Below are positions 1 to 10,849 of a DNA stretch of 26,976 bases, in pieces. The position numbers and the translations under genes were made by a program. The stretch comes from Catenaria anguillulae PL171 (lineage: Eukaryota > Blastocladiomycota > Blastocladiomycetes > Blastocladiales > Catenariaceae). Every line of letters starts with the position of its first letter. Position 1 is the first letter of the stretch. The DNA lies in contig MCFL01000317.1 in the NCBI GenBank assembly GCA_002102555.1, forward strand, positions 1-26,976, read 5' to 3'. The notes beneath the pieces are model-generated. The model was not told the DNA's origin, did no database searches, and was given only the letters and a program-made list of their open reading frames with translations.

Positions 1-620
1 GCATTATCTGGCCACTGAGTTGCCAAAAGGCCAGCTGGCGGTTCTTCTGCCGCCCAGACATGATCGATCCATGTTTCATTCTCGCTTCCCCTGACTCAGG
101 TGGCAACAAAGAGAGAAGTCAAGCTCAGGGCAAATGGCAGCCCTGATGGCTGCATGACTGCGTTGACGTGATTTAGTTCATATTGCGATTTTGGTCCCAA
201 ATTTGCGTCGCGACGCTGAAGGATCGCGGATCAGCATCGCACGTTTTCAGAATCGCAGTGAACAAATGCACACGAGCACGAGCCACGCGATCCTGATTTG
301 TTCACAAAACGCCAGGATCGCCAATCGTAAATTTTGAACCGAAACCACAATACCATCGAGAAACGGGTCTGGCGAATCGTGTAAGATTACCCGTGATGTG
401 ACGAAGTTGCCTGGAATCTGGGACGGCGTGATTTGGTGCTGGACCAATCCTGGCTCATGTCGTACAATGTCTCGCAATTGAAATGAATTAGGACATTGGA
501 TTGCCTGGTTGTTCACAATGATAGAATCAGGCAGAATTTCATTCCATGCGTCGCCAATGAGAGCGAATCGACGGAAGTCCTCGTGGCGAAAGGTTTTGAA
601 AAGGAGCACATATATAACAG
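1..620. other. 3' flank of the Plavaka gene, no supported gene
   Basis: This stretch follows the transposase stop. An open frame without a convincing start runs on the minus strand from about 640 to 247. It reads as ordinary protein-like sequence but matches nothing I recognise and has no clear splice link to the transposase. Short motifs recur between 220 and 330: GGATCGC-type heptamers on both strands (about 222, 287 and 313) and a 10-nt inverted pair, GTGAACAAAT at 258-267 and ATTTGTTCAC at 296-305. These could be subterminal transposase-binding repeats, but that is inference. Confidence 0.4.
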
Positions 621-3600
621 TCAACGAAGGTAATACATAAACGATGCTTCCCGCTGCCGAATCACTGTTTCCTTGTCTACATAGACATTCAGTAGCCACT
701 TATTGCACTTTTCGACGCAATTGTCACGCGTGATACCCTCCTCAGCTGCCATTGAGCCAAAATACGGAACAAGATGCGCCGCTGCGACGAATTGGTCGAG
801 CCCAATGACACCAAGGCGGTCCTTGGACAGAATCGGCACACCGCTTGTACCCTCTGTGAGAAGATAGCGTTGGAGGGGTGGGCCACTTCCTGACGTGAAT
901 CGAGTGAAGTAGCGGCCAAAGCTGACGAGATACTGGACAGGGCGAGAGGCGTGGACGGCGTCGATTGTTGGAAAGTAGTCAAAGCGCAAGAACAGATGGG
1001 GAAGGAACACAGATTTGGTGTTGTTGAGGTTGTCAATCTGCAAATGAAATCAAGTGGCTGGTCAGAACATAAATCATGTGCATGGAAACAGGTTGCGAGC
1101 ATGTGTAGATGTACAATTGCAAAATCACGTCGGACATGTCCATGAAACGTGGTGACGCGACCAAAAATGGTTTCCTCGACCACGGCTTGGGCCACGTTGC
1201 TCCATCGATCGATTACGAGCTTTTCGGCAGGAGCAATCTGCGAGTTTGGTGGAAAAAAAAGTGGGAGCAAAGGATGTGGTGGCAGTGTGAGCAACACAAC
1301 AGAGAACCAAGCAAAATGAGACGCACATTGTGGATTCGATAGCGTAGAGTCTCTTCAACGTCACGGGCACTGAAGTCCCCAAATGGACGTTGCCTGCAAA
1401 TGACATTTAGTCAGCAAAGTGTGGGAAGAACTGGCCATTCAAAAATGAGAAACATACTCAATCGCCGTCATGACATATTCTCCAAACAACCGCCGTAATC
1501 CCTTGAGATCAGCAAAACGAGCTTCGAGATCCGCAAGCGCATCCCACGCTGGCCCACGGCGTGCTCGGAGCTTGGTGAACAGCGACCATGCATGGCGATT
1601 CTCACCAAGGATTTCGCCGACAGAGGTGGCGGAATTTTGGGTTGGGGAAGAATCCTCGTCATCTGAGCAATCGGGTAACGAGCAGTTGTTGGATGCTTGA
1701 TATTTGGCTGAGGCTGGCGGAAGTGATGGGCAGCGCGGGTCATTCGCCATTGACCCAGACCGGACATCTTCCACGTGATGAAGGATTGCTCGAGCGGCAG
1801 GTCCCCAGTTACGATGGTTGACAAGGTGTGGATGGTAAAGAGCCAGGTGGGTGAATTGCGCACAGAATGCATCGTATGCGATGACGCGGTCAAAAGAAGC
1901 AGTCTCAAGGCTGCCTCGGCCATTTGTGCGTTTCGAGGGTGCCTTGACGGCGGTTTTATGAAGAAGCTCGACGTGCAATGCGGTTGTTGTGCCATGTGTT
2001 GTACCAAAGCGGATGGTCGACGGCGAGAAATGATTGATCATGTGAAAGGTGACTGCTTGAGGGACTGCAGTGTCAAATGCATTGAAGTATTCGGGAACGA
2101 GAAAGAAGAAGTGGTCAAGCTCGTCGTCGAGTTGGGCAAGCATGGTTGACGTGATGTGCCGCGCACGGGAGAGGTGCATGAGTGTCGCAAAGGAAGTGAA
2201 GATGCCGACGACAATCATGTTGATAGTGGCCGCATTTTCGCCGTCAAAGAAGTCGACAAGAATCAATGGGAACACCTAAATGATGGTTGGTTGTGTTATG
2301 TGTCAGTAGGGAGGGAACGAGATGGACAGCCTGGCACAAGCAGCCGTACGCAAGCCAGGGAATGCCACTCGGCACCAGTAAGCATGGTGAAGTCCGAAAT
2401 CGATAAGGCACGAAGAGCACTGGCTGTGCACATGGGAACAGCATGAAGTCGGCCGAACAACTTCTTGCGCACGGCAGTCCGATTGGAACAGAGCGTGGCA
2501 AGTACTCCACAGAGATGCCGCCCAAAAACGCCAATCAAGAGCTGATGCAAGTCGTCTGTGGTAAAGGCGTTGTAAATGTTGAAGTTTGGAAGATCCCAGA
2601 AAGCAGACTACATGCAAATCAAAAACGGCCGTCAGAATTGACACTGACAAGAGAGACAAGTAAATGATTGGCACATACCCACACGCTCAAATGAATGCCA
2701 TCGTCCATCTCTTGCTTTTCGACTGCTGCTTTGGTCACCATGCCTGAATGTGCAACTCCATATAGGTCCTTGACGTCGGTCATTTCGCGTGCTTGAACAT
2801 GCTGGCAACGCATCACAAATGATTCGGCCTTTGTTGGACAGATAGGACATGCACGGTTTTGCTTGGTAAGGCCCACAAGGGCAAGCTCGGGAAGGTCGGC
2901 AATGTAAAGAAGAAGGTGCGGATGCGCCATGTAGTAATTGCCGTTTGGGAAGCGCATGGGCGTGCCGCTAAATGAATGAAATCATGATGGCAACTGTAAG
3001 CGAGTGACTGTGGCAGGTTGAAATGAAAAGTGAGTAGTCGAACCTCGTGCAGGCATCAATGAAGTCGCTTTTGCCGAAAAACAAGTGGCGAAGGGCCTTG
3101 TGAAACACCTCCTTGTTGATATGAGATGCATCAGACATGATGGAAACGTCGATGTGCTCTTCTGCCGGTTGCACGAGATATCCAACCAAGACAGCGGCCC
3201 CAGTACTTGGGCTGGCTCGAGCTTCAGACGAATGCATTGCACAGGAGAGGTATATCGGCCACAGAGAGCGGCGGTTGAACACCTGAACGATGTGGCGGCG
3301 GCAACTGAATATTGAGAGGGATTCAGGACAGAAACAAACAGATCAGACATGGAGAGAACATACAACACTCTTGTCGGAAGATAGGACAAGTGGGACAAGG
3401 ACATGGCCAATGGGAAGCAGTTTGAGAGCTTCCGCCCACGCGTCGCCGGTCTTGATGTCACTGAAAACGCGCTCAAGGCCACTTGGAGTGGAGCGCAAGT
3501 GAACCTCGGGCTCCATGGAGAGTTGCGTGGCAAGATGCGGAAGGGAGACAATAGTGCGAACACAGGCAAGGAGATCACGGAAGTAGAATGTGTATTCGCG

Positions 3601-4373
3601 CCCGTGCTCGTCCTTGAAAGTCACCTTGTTGCCGAGGAGAGCAAAACTCGACTCCATGATAAGCTTTCGACTTTGGGTTGGCGACAAGATTTCGGATGCA
3701 CGGTCGGGCATTTGCGCCATGAGTAAGTTGTTGAGAGCAAGCGCTTGCGCATCGGAGAGTCGAGCCTCCACGTGCATGAAATAGGCGAGCTCGAAGGAAA
3801 ATAGACTGGGGAATGGGTGGAAAGGCGGTAGATGTGGATCTGGAGGCTCGGGAATGACCTCGTCTGGGATGATTGAAGGGTCGAGTGGTGTGGGAGGATG
3901 GCAATCTGAGGCGAAGAATTTCCCTATTGGTGTGGTGTGCATGTCTTAGTACCATTGCCAGTCAATTGGGGGTGATTTGACGCACCCGCTTCGTCATAGC
4001 GAAAGCCTCGAATTTCAATGCCAGGGCGGGTGTTTTGGCCAGGGTCGGTGTCAACGTCCATCACTGACGGGTCGGGGGCAGAGTCGGACACATTCCGATC
4101 GTCAGGCATGTTTCGTAGGCGAAAGTCAGGCTCCGGATCGGGAGGCGGACCATCAGGAAAGTCAGGAGGTATGAAATCGGGGTCGTGGCCGTCACGGAAA
4201 ACGCTCGTCGGTACTTGGTTGCTGGCGCCAAACTCATCCACACATGTGCCGCCTCGCCAATGGCCCTGGTGAATCTTGCGGCCGTGGGCAGATTTGAATC
4301 GACAAATGCAGAGTCCACACGGGTACGGGTATGTTTTTGGATCTTGCTGCTGAATTGTGCGGCGCGGTGACAT
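621..4373 (-). CDS. Plavaka-family DNA transposase, nine exons, apparently complete
   Basis: Cut-and-paste type transposase of the fungal Plavaka class (RNase H-fold). My exons on the minus strand are 4373-3986, 3923-3364, 3282-3044, 2967-2679, 2607-2350, 2275-1458, 1393-1327, 1237-1115 and 1037-621. All eight introns are GT-AG (62-89 nt) and the joined frame is 3159 nt, giving 1052 aa with no internal stop. Residues 19-44 form an N-terminal C2HC zinc finger (C19, C22, H35, C44), followed by a Pro/Asp-rich linker. Family landmarks in order are a 'YFRDLLACVR' segment, 'SSDKS' (D313), 'CPIC' (436-439), 'TTDDLHQ' (508-514), a 'TTTALHVELL' segment (about 674-683), and a C-terminal 'QFVAAAHLVPYFG' block. 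Family assignment rests on this ordered series recalled from basidiomycete Plavaka proteins. The usual Glu-rich motif before 'LH' looks substituted, so catalytic competence is uncertain. No terminal inverted repeats were identified by eye. Confidence 0.85.
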
Positions 4374-5089
4374 GTTGACTTTGGAGCTGGATAGAAGAAG
4401 ACGGTCGCTTTCAGTACTCGGTATGATACCCTGGTTTTCATAGCAGACGTGGCCAGGCGTGAGCCAGGCTCAGGCGGAGCGGAGGGTTCAGCAGCGCATT
4501 TATACTGTCACGAGCGGCAAGTCCATTCTTGTGCACTGGTACATTGTCCGAGTCGAATCTTTCTGAATGCTCCATGATCGAGGTAGATTTACCATGCCCG
4601 GAGCCGCTGACGTCATGCATGAGTGGCGATGCACATCAAACTGCGCATGAGGATGCGGTGCCGGTCCATTTCATGTACGTATGCCTGCAAGACCCCATTG
4701 AAACAGTGCGCCCGTATATTTGTCACATGTAACGGACGAAATGCTGGACTAAATCTCCTCATTTGTCGGTATCGCGTCAAATTGCCCACAATTGCCTCAA
4801 ATGTTCGCACCTTCCACGCTTCTTTCGCGTTGCATAGAACAGTCACCGCATGCGTGTCGCGTGCACTTCGGTTGTCCGCAAGCTCACTTTCGTTTTATTA
4901 CGCTGCAAACGGTCGGCAAGGCCCATGCGCCATGTATGTCGGAAACGTTTTCGTTGCACCTGAGAGAAACCGAAGCAAAAGATACAAATGGTCCCCCCCC
5001 CCCCGCAACATTCACCGCCCAACGGTTTCATGGATTCTGAGTTCAGTAGCCACCATCGCAATTCCTGCTCACGACCACCGTCTAAAACA
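4374..5089. promoter_or_regulatory. Divergent intergenic region between the transposase and the next gene
   Basis: This 716-bp stretch separates the transposase start (minus) from the next gene (plus), so it should hold both promoters. I see no TATA box I trust and no RNA gene. It contains a run of 12 C residues at 4993-5004, described separately. An in-frame ATG at 4988 lies just before that run; I did not use it because the ATG at 5090 has a better start context (AAAACAATGG). Confidence 0.5.
4993..5004 (+). repeat. Poly-C tract (C12) 86 nt upstream of the 5090 start
   Basis: Twelve consecutive C residues on the coding strand of the downstream gene, probably in its 5' untranslated region or core promoter. 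A C15 tract on the coding strand occurs before the FAM192A-like gene and a C7 tract before the desaturase, at similar distances from the start codons. Confidence 0.8.
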
Positions 5090-6878
5090 ATGGATCGCAT
5101 GAATAGTTTCTTGGCTGCCTTCGGTCAGCTCTCCGACGCCGAACGCCAACAGCTGTTCGCCCAATTCAGCCCTCCGCAGACATCCCAGCTGTCGTCGGAT
5201 CCCATCGGCCTCGAGCCGGCAGCACTCGCTTCGTCTCCTTTCAGCACTGCGCTCGACCACTCGTCCCCAGCCCTACTTTCGTCCCCTCTCAACCATACCG
5301 CGCGCTATTCGTCGCCCACAACTCGCATCTCGACGCCTGCCACGACACCCTCAGTGCAGCAACAAGTCACGGCACCTCTCTTAGAGCTTATTCCCAGGAC
5401 CCCTGGCCCTCGCCCAGCTACTCTTCGTCCCGCGCCTCGCTCGGCCGCGTCCGTTGGTAATCCAACTGTCACCGCGCGGCCTTCCATCGCCCACCCCAAT
5501 GTCACCATGCAGTCTGAGGCTGTGGATGTGACCGCAACACACACGCCCGCTCCACAACCGAAGCCAGGCCGCAAGTTCTCCAATCTTAGCGACGCGATTG
5601 CCACCATGACGCCAGATCAGGTCAATCAAGCCGTTCAGTCGTCCAAGCGCTCCCTGGAAGAGGTGCAAATGCCGCCTGCGCCTGTCAAGAAGTCGCGGAA
5701 GAACGAGCCCGAGTTTGATGGCGACATCGTCATCGATAAGAAAGAGGCCAGCAAGTGGGATGGTGACGTGTCCAGGCACATCCGCGCCCGGCTCGTTGCT
5801 ATGCTCCCAACGGACTTCAACTCGGCGGTGCGGGTCCTGTATGCGGTGTCTGGTGTCAAGGAAGGGTACTTGACCCTGACAAAGGTATGTATTACTGCCA
5901 CACTCTTCCAGTTTGGTTTATCATTCATCCACTCATGTGTAACTGCACTTGCACAGTACCTCACGTTGCTCGAACGAGCCAAGGTGGCATTGCAAGCCCG
6001 CAAGGTCTCTGCCGCCCAATCCGCCCTGGCTCAGAAGGAATTGCTGCCCGGGGCTGAGGCGCTCATTAACGACCTGGATGGCGCCAGCTGCGCCACCGAT
6101 TCTGTTTTCCTCAAGTTCTCTGCGGCCCGAGACGACTGGGCCACTATCGCCATGGTCTCCTGGGATGACAAGGATGGTGCACAAGTTGCCACCGCTCGGC
6201 CAATCTTTGTGCAGTATGTGGCCAACATCGTCACACACAGGAGTGCGTTCCATAAGCTTATCCTCATGCTTCTCTAATTGGTGACTAATCTCGATGGGCA
6301 CATGATTCAGCTGCCAAGTTGGCCGAGTCGATGTCGGCACAGCTTATCGCTGCGAACAAATTGGCCAACGTCTCGCAAGCCGCGTACGTCCCGTCCCCTC
6401 TCGTCCAAGATCGCCTCCCGCAGATTTTGGCCACGTGTGTAGTGATGGTATGTCTGCATTTGCACGTCATACTGATTGCCAGTGTTTAGCTTGCTCATTT
6501 TCGTACCTCACTTTTCTTGTTTGCCAGTTTTTGTCCGGCTTCAAGCAATCACTCCCCATGTTGTCCACGCTCCGCAACATGTGGGATGGGACGAAGCATG
6601 GCGACACCAAGACTGCCGCAATCGCAGCGTACTTTGCGGCAAACCCGTCCGACCCCGTGCTGGACGCATTGGTGGATGGTTTGCGCCCGCATTTCGTCCT
6701 TCTCGACGCCAATGCCACAGCAGTTTGTGCGTGGCAAGGGTCAGCGGCGGTTGAGCAAGGGCAAGGGCAGGGGCAAGGGCAAGTGCAGGGGCAAGGGCAA
6801 GTGCAGGGGCAAGGGCAGCAAGGGCGAGGGCAGGTGGATGGAGAGCAGGCGGCGGGTGCGGTGGGTGACGAGGAGTGA
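5090..6878 (+). CDS. Unrecognised four-exon protein with disordered N terminus and Gly-Gln repeat tail
   Basis: Exons 5090-5884, 5957-6242, 6311-6447 and 6528-6878 join with GT-AG introns of 72, 68 and 80 nt into a 1569-nt frame (522 aa). The first intron is a multiple of three and could be read through, but its ends (GTATGT, GCACAG) are canonical. The first ~200 residues are Ser/Thr/Pro-rich and look disordered. A basic 'VKKSRK' segment follows and could be a nuclear signal. The middle (about residues 220-450) is a hydrophobic, probably helical domain with many Ala and Leu residues and no motif I recognise. The C terminus is a Gly-Gln/Gly-Gln-Val-Gln repeat and then an acidic end. I assign no function. 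It may be lineage-specific. The start at 5090 was chosen for its context; an in-frame ATG at 4988 would add 34 residues. Confidence 0.75.
6755..6834 (+). repeat. GGGCAA-type minisatellite coding a Gly-Gln repeat
   Basis: Hexamer units of the type GGGCAA/GGGCAG are nested in an 18-nt unit (GGGCAAGGGCAAGTGCAG) near the 3' end of the preceding gene. They encode alternating Gly-Gln with occasional Val. Runs of three or four G separated by 2-3 nt on the coding strand fit the G-quadruplex pattern. Confidence 0.85.
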
Positions 6879-8394
6879 AGTAATGGTCTGATCGTTTGGT
6901 GTTTTGTGTGTTTCTGTTCAATATTGTATTTATATTGTGTATTGTACGATTAATGAATTTTGTGTCCTTTATAACCAAAGCTCGCATTGATTGGGGTTGC
7001 ATGATCGGATGAAGTTACCAAGAATTTTGAGGGATTCGCTTGGTTACATTGGTAGAAATGAGTGGGCATTCTCAACAAATTGGAGAGAATCGTCCCGGAT
7101 GGGTCACAGGCCACGATGCATAATGACCTGCTATTGCTTCGAATCCCAAACAATTGTTGATGTCACATTCGGCCCCATTGCGGACAATTCCTGCCGATGC
7201 CACCAAAAAAAAGACATTGAACAGAATGTCACAGCATTGTCGTGAATCTATGATCGATCGCCACATTAGCTGCTATTGTGCGACATGGCGCTCAATTGCG
7301 CCGAATGCTTGCCTAACCCGATTCCCGATGACGTGATCTGACGAATTCGGGTCGGTATCGGTCCGATGGTTAGGATGATGCAATGTGCCGTTGACAAGGA
7401 GTCATACGCACAAACGGTCCCTCTGTCCGTCACGTATGTACTGTAACAATGGACCGGACCGAGCGAATGAGCATTCTTCCTGATGAACGGTCTGCGGGAG
7501 AAGACTGACACATGTGGTAAATACATGCGTCACGATCGATGCGATTTGCAATTGGGCATCGTTCAAGTGTGGCGGTCGGCAGCGGCAAGAACCGCAGTTA
7601 TGTCAATGGGCATGTAAGTGTGTAGCGGCAAGAGACAACGGTCGATCCCGAATCCTGACGTGTATGTGGAGTGGTGGGCGTCGACTGATTAATTGCGTCC
7701 TATGGAGCCCTGGTTCAAGTGGTTGCGAGCAATGTGGCGGGTGGGAAACAAGCATATAGACGTCGACAGAAACGAGGGACCCAGAGATGGCGAGTGAACT
7801 TGTGCGCCTTGCGTTCTCCATGATAAGTTCTAAAGCCTCTTCGGCGCCTCGAAGATTGACGCCTGTCCCCGCTCATGGACACACCACCGTCGAGGTACTG
7901 GTCCTGCCGGTGGCATCCAGTACGACGGTCAGCCTGGGGTCCAAGGTACCGACGAAAAGCAATGAGTGCGTGCAGGTGCATGCAATGGTGTGGCGTGCAT
8001 GCCGCGAGCAGATTGCATCAATCGGTATTGAATCCGATCGGCACATGACGAGATGGCAACCTGAAACGCAATCACAGGCTGGGGAGATTGAGCCTTGTTT
8101 GCGGCACGAACGCAACTGGTCGCCGTGCATTGCGGCAAACCCATGCATTGCGGCACGGCGCTTGTTCGAGAACCAATCGAGTCGCTTGCCGCAATGCACT
8201 GTGCCAGCTAGGACTTTGAGCTCAACTTGCACAAGACTTGCTTATAAGCCCGATACCGTCGCTCGGAGCCTTGGCCCAAATGGACATGCCATGCCCAGTG
8301 ACATTCTTAATTCGCTCACGCCCTCCTATACCGCATTCCGCACCGTACCGCTGTCTCACTGATCGATCATCCGTCCAACCAACCATCCGCCACA
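6879..8394. other. 1.5-kb gene-free stretch
   Basis: No coding frame here has convincing composition, splice structure or homology. The first 80 bp are AT-rich and probably hold the 3' end of the upstream transcript. The final few hundred bases should hold the promoter of the zinc-finger gene at 8395 and contain the inverted repeat at 8125-8199. I found no tRNA or other RNA gene by eye. Confidence 0.5.
8125..8199. repeat. 14-bp perfect inverted repeat with a third direct copy
   Basis: GTGCATTGCGGCAA at 8125-8138 is the exact reverse complement of TTGCCGCAATGCAC at 8186-8199. A 12-nt direct copy of the core (TGCATTGCGGCA) lies at 8144-8155. The group sits about 200-270 bp before the start of the zinc-finger gene. 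It could be a cluster of sites for a dimeric regulator, a hairpin, or a small transposon remnant; the sequence alone does not decide. Confidence 0.75.
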
Positions 8395-10008
8395 ATGCTT
8401 GCAGCTTCCAACCTGATCCAAATGCAACATCCTCAATCACAATCGCCGCCGCCACCGGCACCAGCGCATGCTGCCGTCATCGCAACAGCTGCACCTATAA
8501 CGTCAGCTCGTGTTGCCCGCGCCATTGCCGAGCTCAACACAAAATACCCTACCCATCGATTCTCTGCCAAGCCCGACGGTGGCCTCGTCATTGACGAGAT
8601 TGCTACCGGCGAGCGTGCCACGAGCTGTCCTGATCCCGAATGCGCTCGAGTCTTGTACGTGATCTGGTTGACTTGTTCGCATTTGAAAACGCGCGTCACT
8701 CACACTTGACTCTATCATCCTCACAGTGCCTACAAGCGCAGCAACTGTGTCTCGCGCCACGTCCAAACCGAACATGCTCCCGACACGCTCCCCTTTGTAT
8801 GCTGCTCGCCTTGCACCTCGCGCACCAACCGCCGCGACCACTTTGTCGCACATCTCGCTCGCAAAAAGGCCCAATGCGCGGCCGCAATTCTCGCCCGGTG
8901 GAACGAGAGCGACATTGACTTGATGATGAAGCTCGTGTACCCAAACGCCGCCAGGCAAGGGTACGGCGCGTGGCGCCAGGCGCTCGTGCACGACACCAAC
9001 CCGGAGCACTTGGAGGCGCAATTGCGCAAGCTAGGCATGTCGATTAACGATGTGTTGGGCCAGGCGGAGACTCCCTCTGTGACTCCGAGTGCAACTCCCA
9101 TCATCGGCACTTCGGCCGCGGCCGCGTCCGGCATGTTGCCACCCATGCCCGTGTCACCCTTGACGCACGCTGTGCCCGTGTCGATGCCGCCCACGTCCAT
9201 GTCCGCTCCGTTCGCCCCGGCACCTGGAAGTAACAACAACAACATGCTTGTCCCCGATTGGGCCACGCTGACGCCGCCTCCGCCGCCGCCCGCTGTGTTC
9301 ATGTCCGACATGCACATGCACTCGTCGTCGTACCAGCCACAATTCTCGCACCCCCAGGCCCAGTTCCCCGCGCTCGCATCAACCGCCTGGGAATCATGGC
9401 CGCCCGCGCCTGCTCCGGCACCTACCCAGCCCGCATTCCACCACCAACCCATGCTCGCACCCCATGCAGCGCCTCTTTCTTCGCCCATGATCCCGACCGC
9501 GCCTGCCGCCGGATCCATGACGCCCGACCCGCACCTCCCCGCATTCGCCCGCTTCGACTTCGACCCGTCGCCATTCCTTAGTGCCCAAGGCACCGGCATT
9601 GGCGCGCTCCCAAGTCCCGCCACAAGTCCCATGACGCTTGCGTCCTCGGCAGCTTTGCCCATGGGTGCACCCACGCCGACGCCGACCCCCATGGCAACAA
9701 GCGTGGCTGTCAACGTCAACGGCCTCATGTCGCCCACGGTCCCTGTGGCGCCAACGTCAAGGAAGCGGTCGCGGTCCGCAGCGCAGGTGGATGAGTCGGT
9801 GAGCGATTACGATGCGCTCTTGTTTGGATATGCGCCTGCGTCGTCGCATCACGCCGCCTCGCATTTGCAGTCGGGAAACGGGGATAGCGCCGAAAGGCAG
9901 CACAAGCGATTTCGTGTGAGCGGCAGCACCAGCAACGACGCAGGGTGGTTGCAGTTGCCATCGCCCGTGCTTGCGCCCGTGGCTTTGGTGCAGGGTGAGT
10001 CGTACTAA
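8395..10008 (+). CDS. Zinc-finger protein with long low-complexity C-terminal region
   Basis: Exons 8395-8654 and 8727-10008 (72-nt GT-AG intron, donor GTACGT) give 1542 nt, 513 aa. The splice creates a zinc-finger-like segment: C78-x4-C83-x14-H98-x4-H103, followed by a second group C113-x2-C116-x12-H129-x7-C137. The first spacing is two residues longer than the classical C2H2 finger, so the exact ligand set is uncertain. Residues from about 190 on are Pro/Ala/Met/Ser-rich, with poly-Pro and Pro-Thr runs. A basic 'SRKRSRS' stretch near residue 430 is a plausible nuclear signal. The architecture suggests a DNA-binding transcriptional regulator; the target is unknown. A 335-aa antisense frame over the same DNA is a codon-bias shadow. 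Confidence 0.75.
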
Positions 10009-10849
10009 TTGTCGAGTTAGAGCGTGAGTGATTAATCGATTCCCATGATTTGTTGACTCTTGTACATGTACACACTCTTGGTCTCTTTGTTGGTTACCCC
10101 ACTTTTTTGCATGAGTATCATACATCTTTGCAGTTTGACAATCTTGTTTCTTGGTCCAGTCTGAGTTTGAGTGCAAGAAACGACCATGCAATTGCCTTCG
10201 AACGACCATTTTTTCCACTCCTTCACAATTTTGGACATTGGAACTTGTCAGTCTTGTTGAGTGCCAAAGAGAAGAAAAAAAAGCGTCCAGAGAGAACGGA
10301 ACCGCTCGCCAGTCCGCGCACATGACCTGTACGTACAAAAAACGACGGGAAAGCTATACAGAAACTGTGTGTGACACCAATATCGTCCGCTCGCCGCAAA
10401 GCTGACACAATTTGGCCAGAGCATGATGCGATCGGGCTGCACGTTGGTCCAGAACTTCTGGCACGAGAAGGGAGCCATGAAACAGCACGCGCCTGGCGGA
10501 TCAGCACAGGTGCAAACAGTCCGCCGATCCAAATTGCGACGTGTTCCCAACCTCGCAACCACCCGCCGGCGCGGCCTGGGGCGGTTGGGGCGTGCCAACT
10601 TGTTTGCGTTTCGGGTGGTCCTTCGCTCCCAAATCACCACCAGCCAGCATGACGCTTGCAGCCCGGCCGATCCAAAAGGTTTCCCGTCGGCGGCGCCATG
10701 GCCTGCCCCGCTCTCTTTTGAAGGCGACTCGTCCATGAATGCCCCCCCGTCCGTGTCCATCTTCATAAAGGCCGCGACGACTTGCTCTCGATTCACAGCT
10801 TGAGACTTGATCCGCCGCCTCTTGTGTCACCGACTCGATTCCGCCCAGC
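10009..10849. promoter_or_regulatory. Intergenic region upstream of the desaturase
   Basis: An 841-bp stretch between two plus-strand genes. The first part is T-rich and probably contains the 3' end of the zinc-finger transcript. Small frames on both strands here have no recognisable product. A C7 run at 10742-10748 lies 102 nt before the desaturase ATG. The region probably holds the desaturase promoter; I see no specific operator. Confidence 0.45.

Noticed and set aside
1-5000. Terminal inverted repeats of the Plavaka element
   Set aside because: By-eye comparison of both flanks gave no convincing match; ends may lie outside the window or be short.
4988-5089. Upstream in-frame ATG for the 5090 gene
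   Set aside because: It would translate a C12 tract and non-conserved residues; the 5090 ATG has a stronger context.
7787-8362. 191-aa plus-strand frame in the long intergenic stretch
   Set aside because: No recognisable domain, no coding-like composition, and it contains the inverted repeat.
8730-9737. 335-aa open frame on the minus strand
   Set aside because: It lies antisense to the zinc-finger gene and is Gly/Met/Ala-rich as expected from reversed GC-rich codons; no domain is visible.
10248-10803. Overlapping 182-aa minus and 126-aa plus frames before the desaturase
   Set aside because: Both are Arg/Cys/Trp-rich, overlap each other and show no homology; probably chance frames in promoter DNA.
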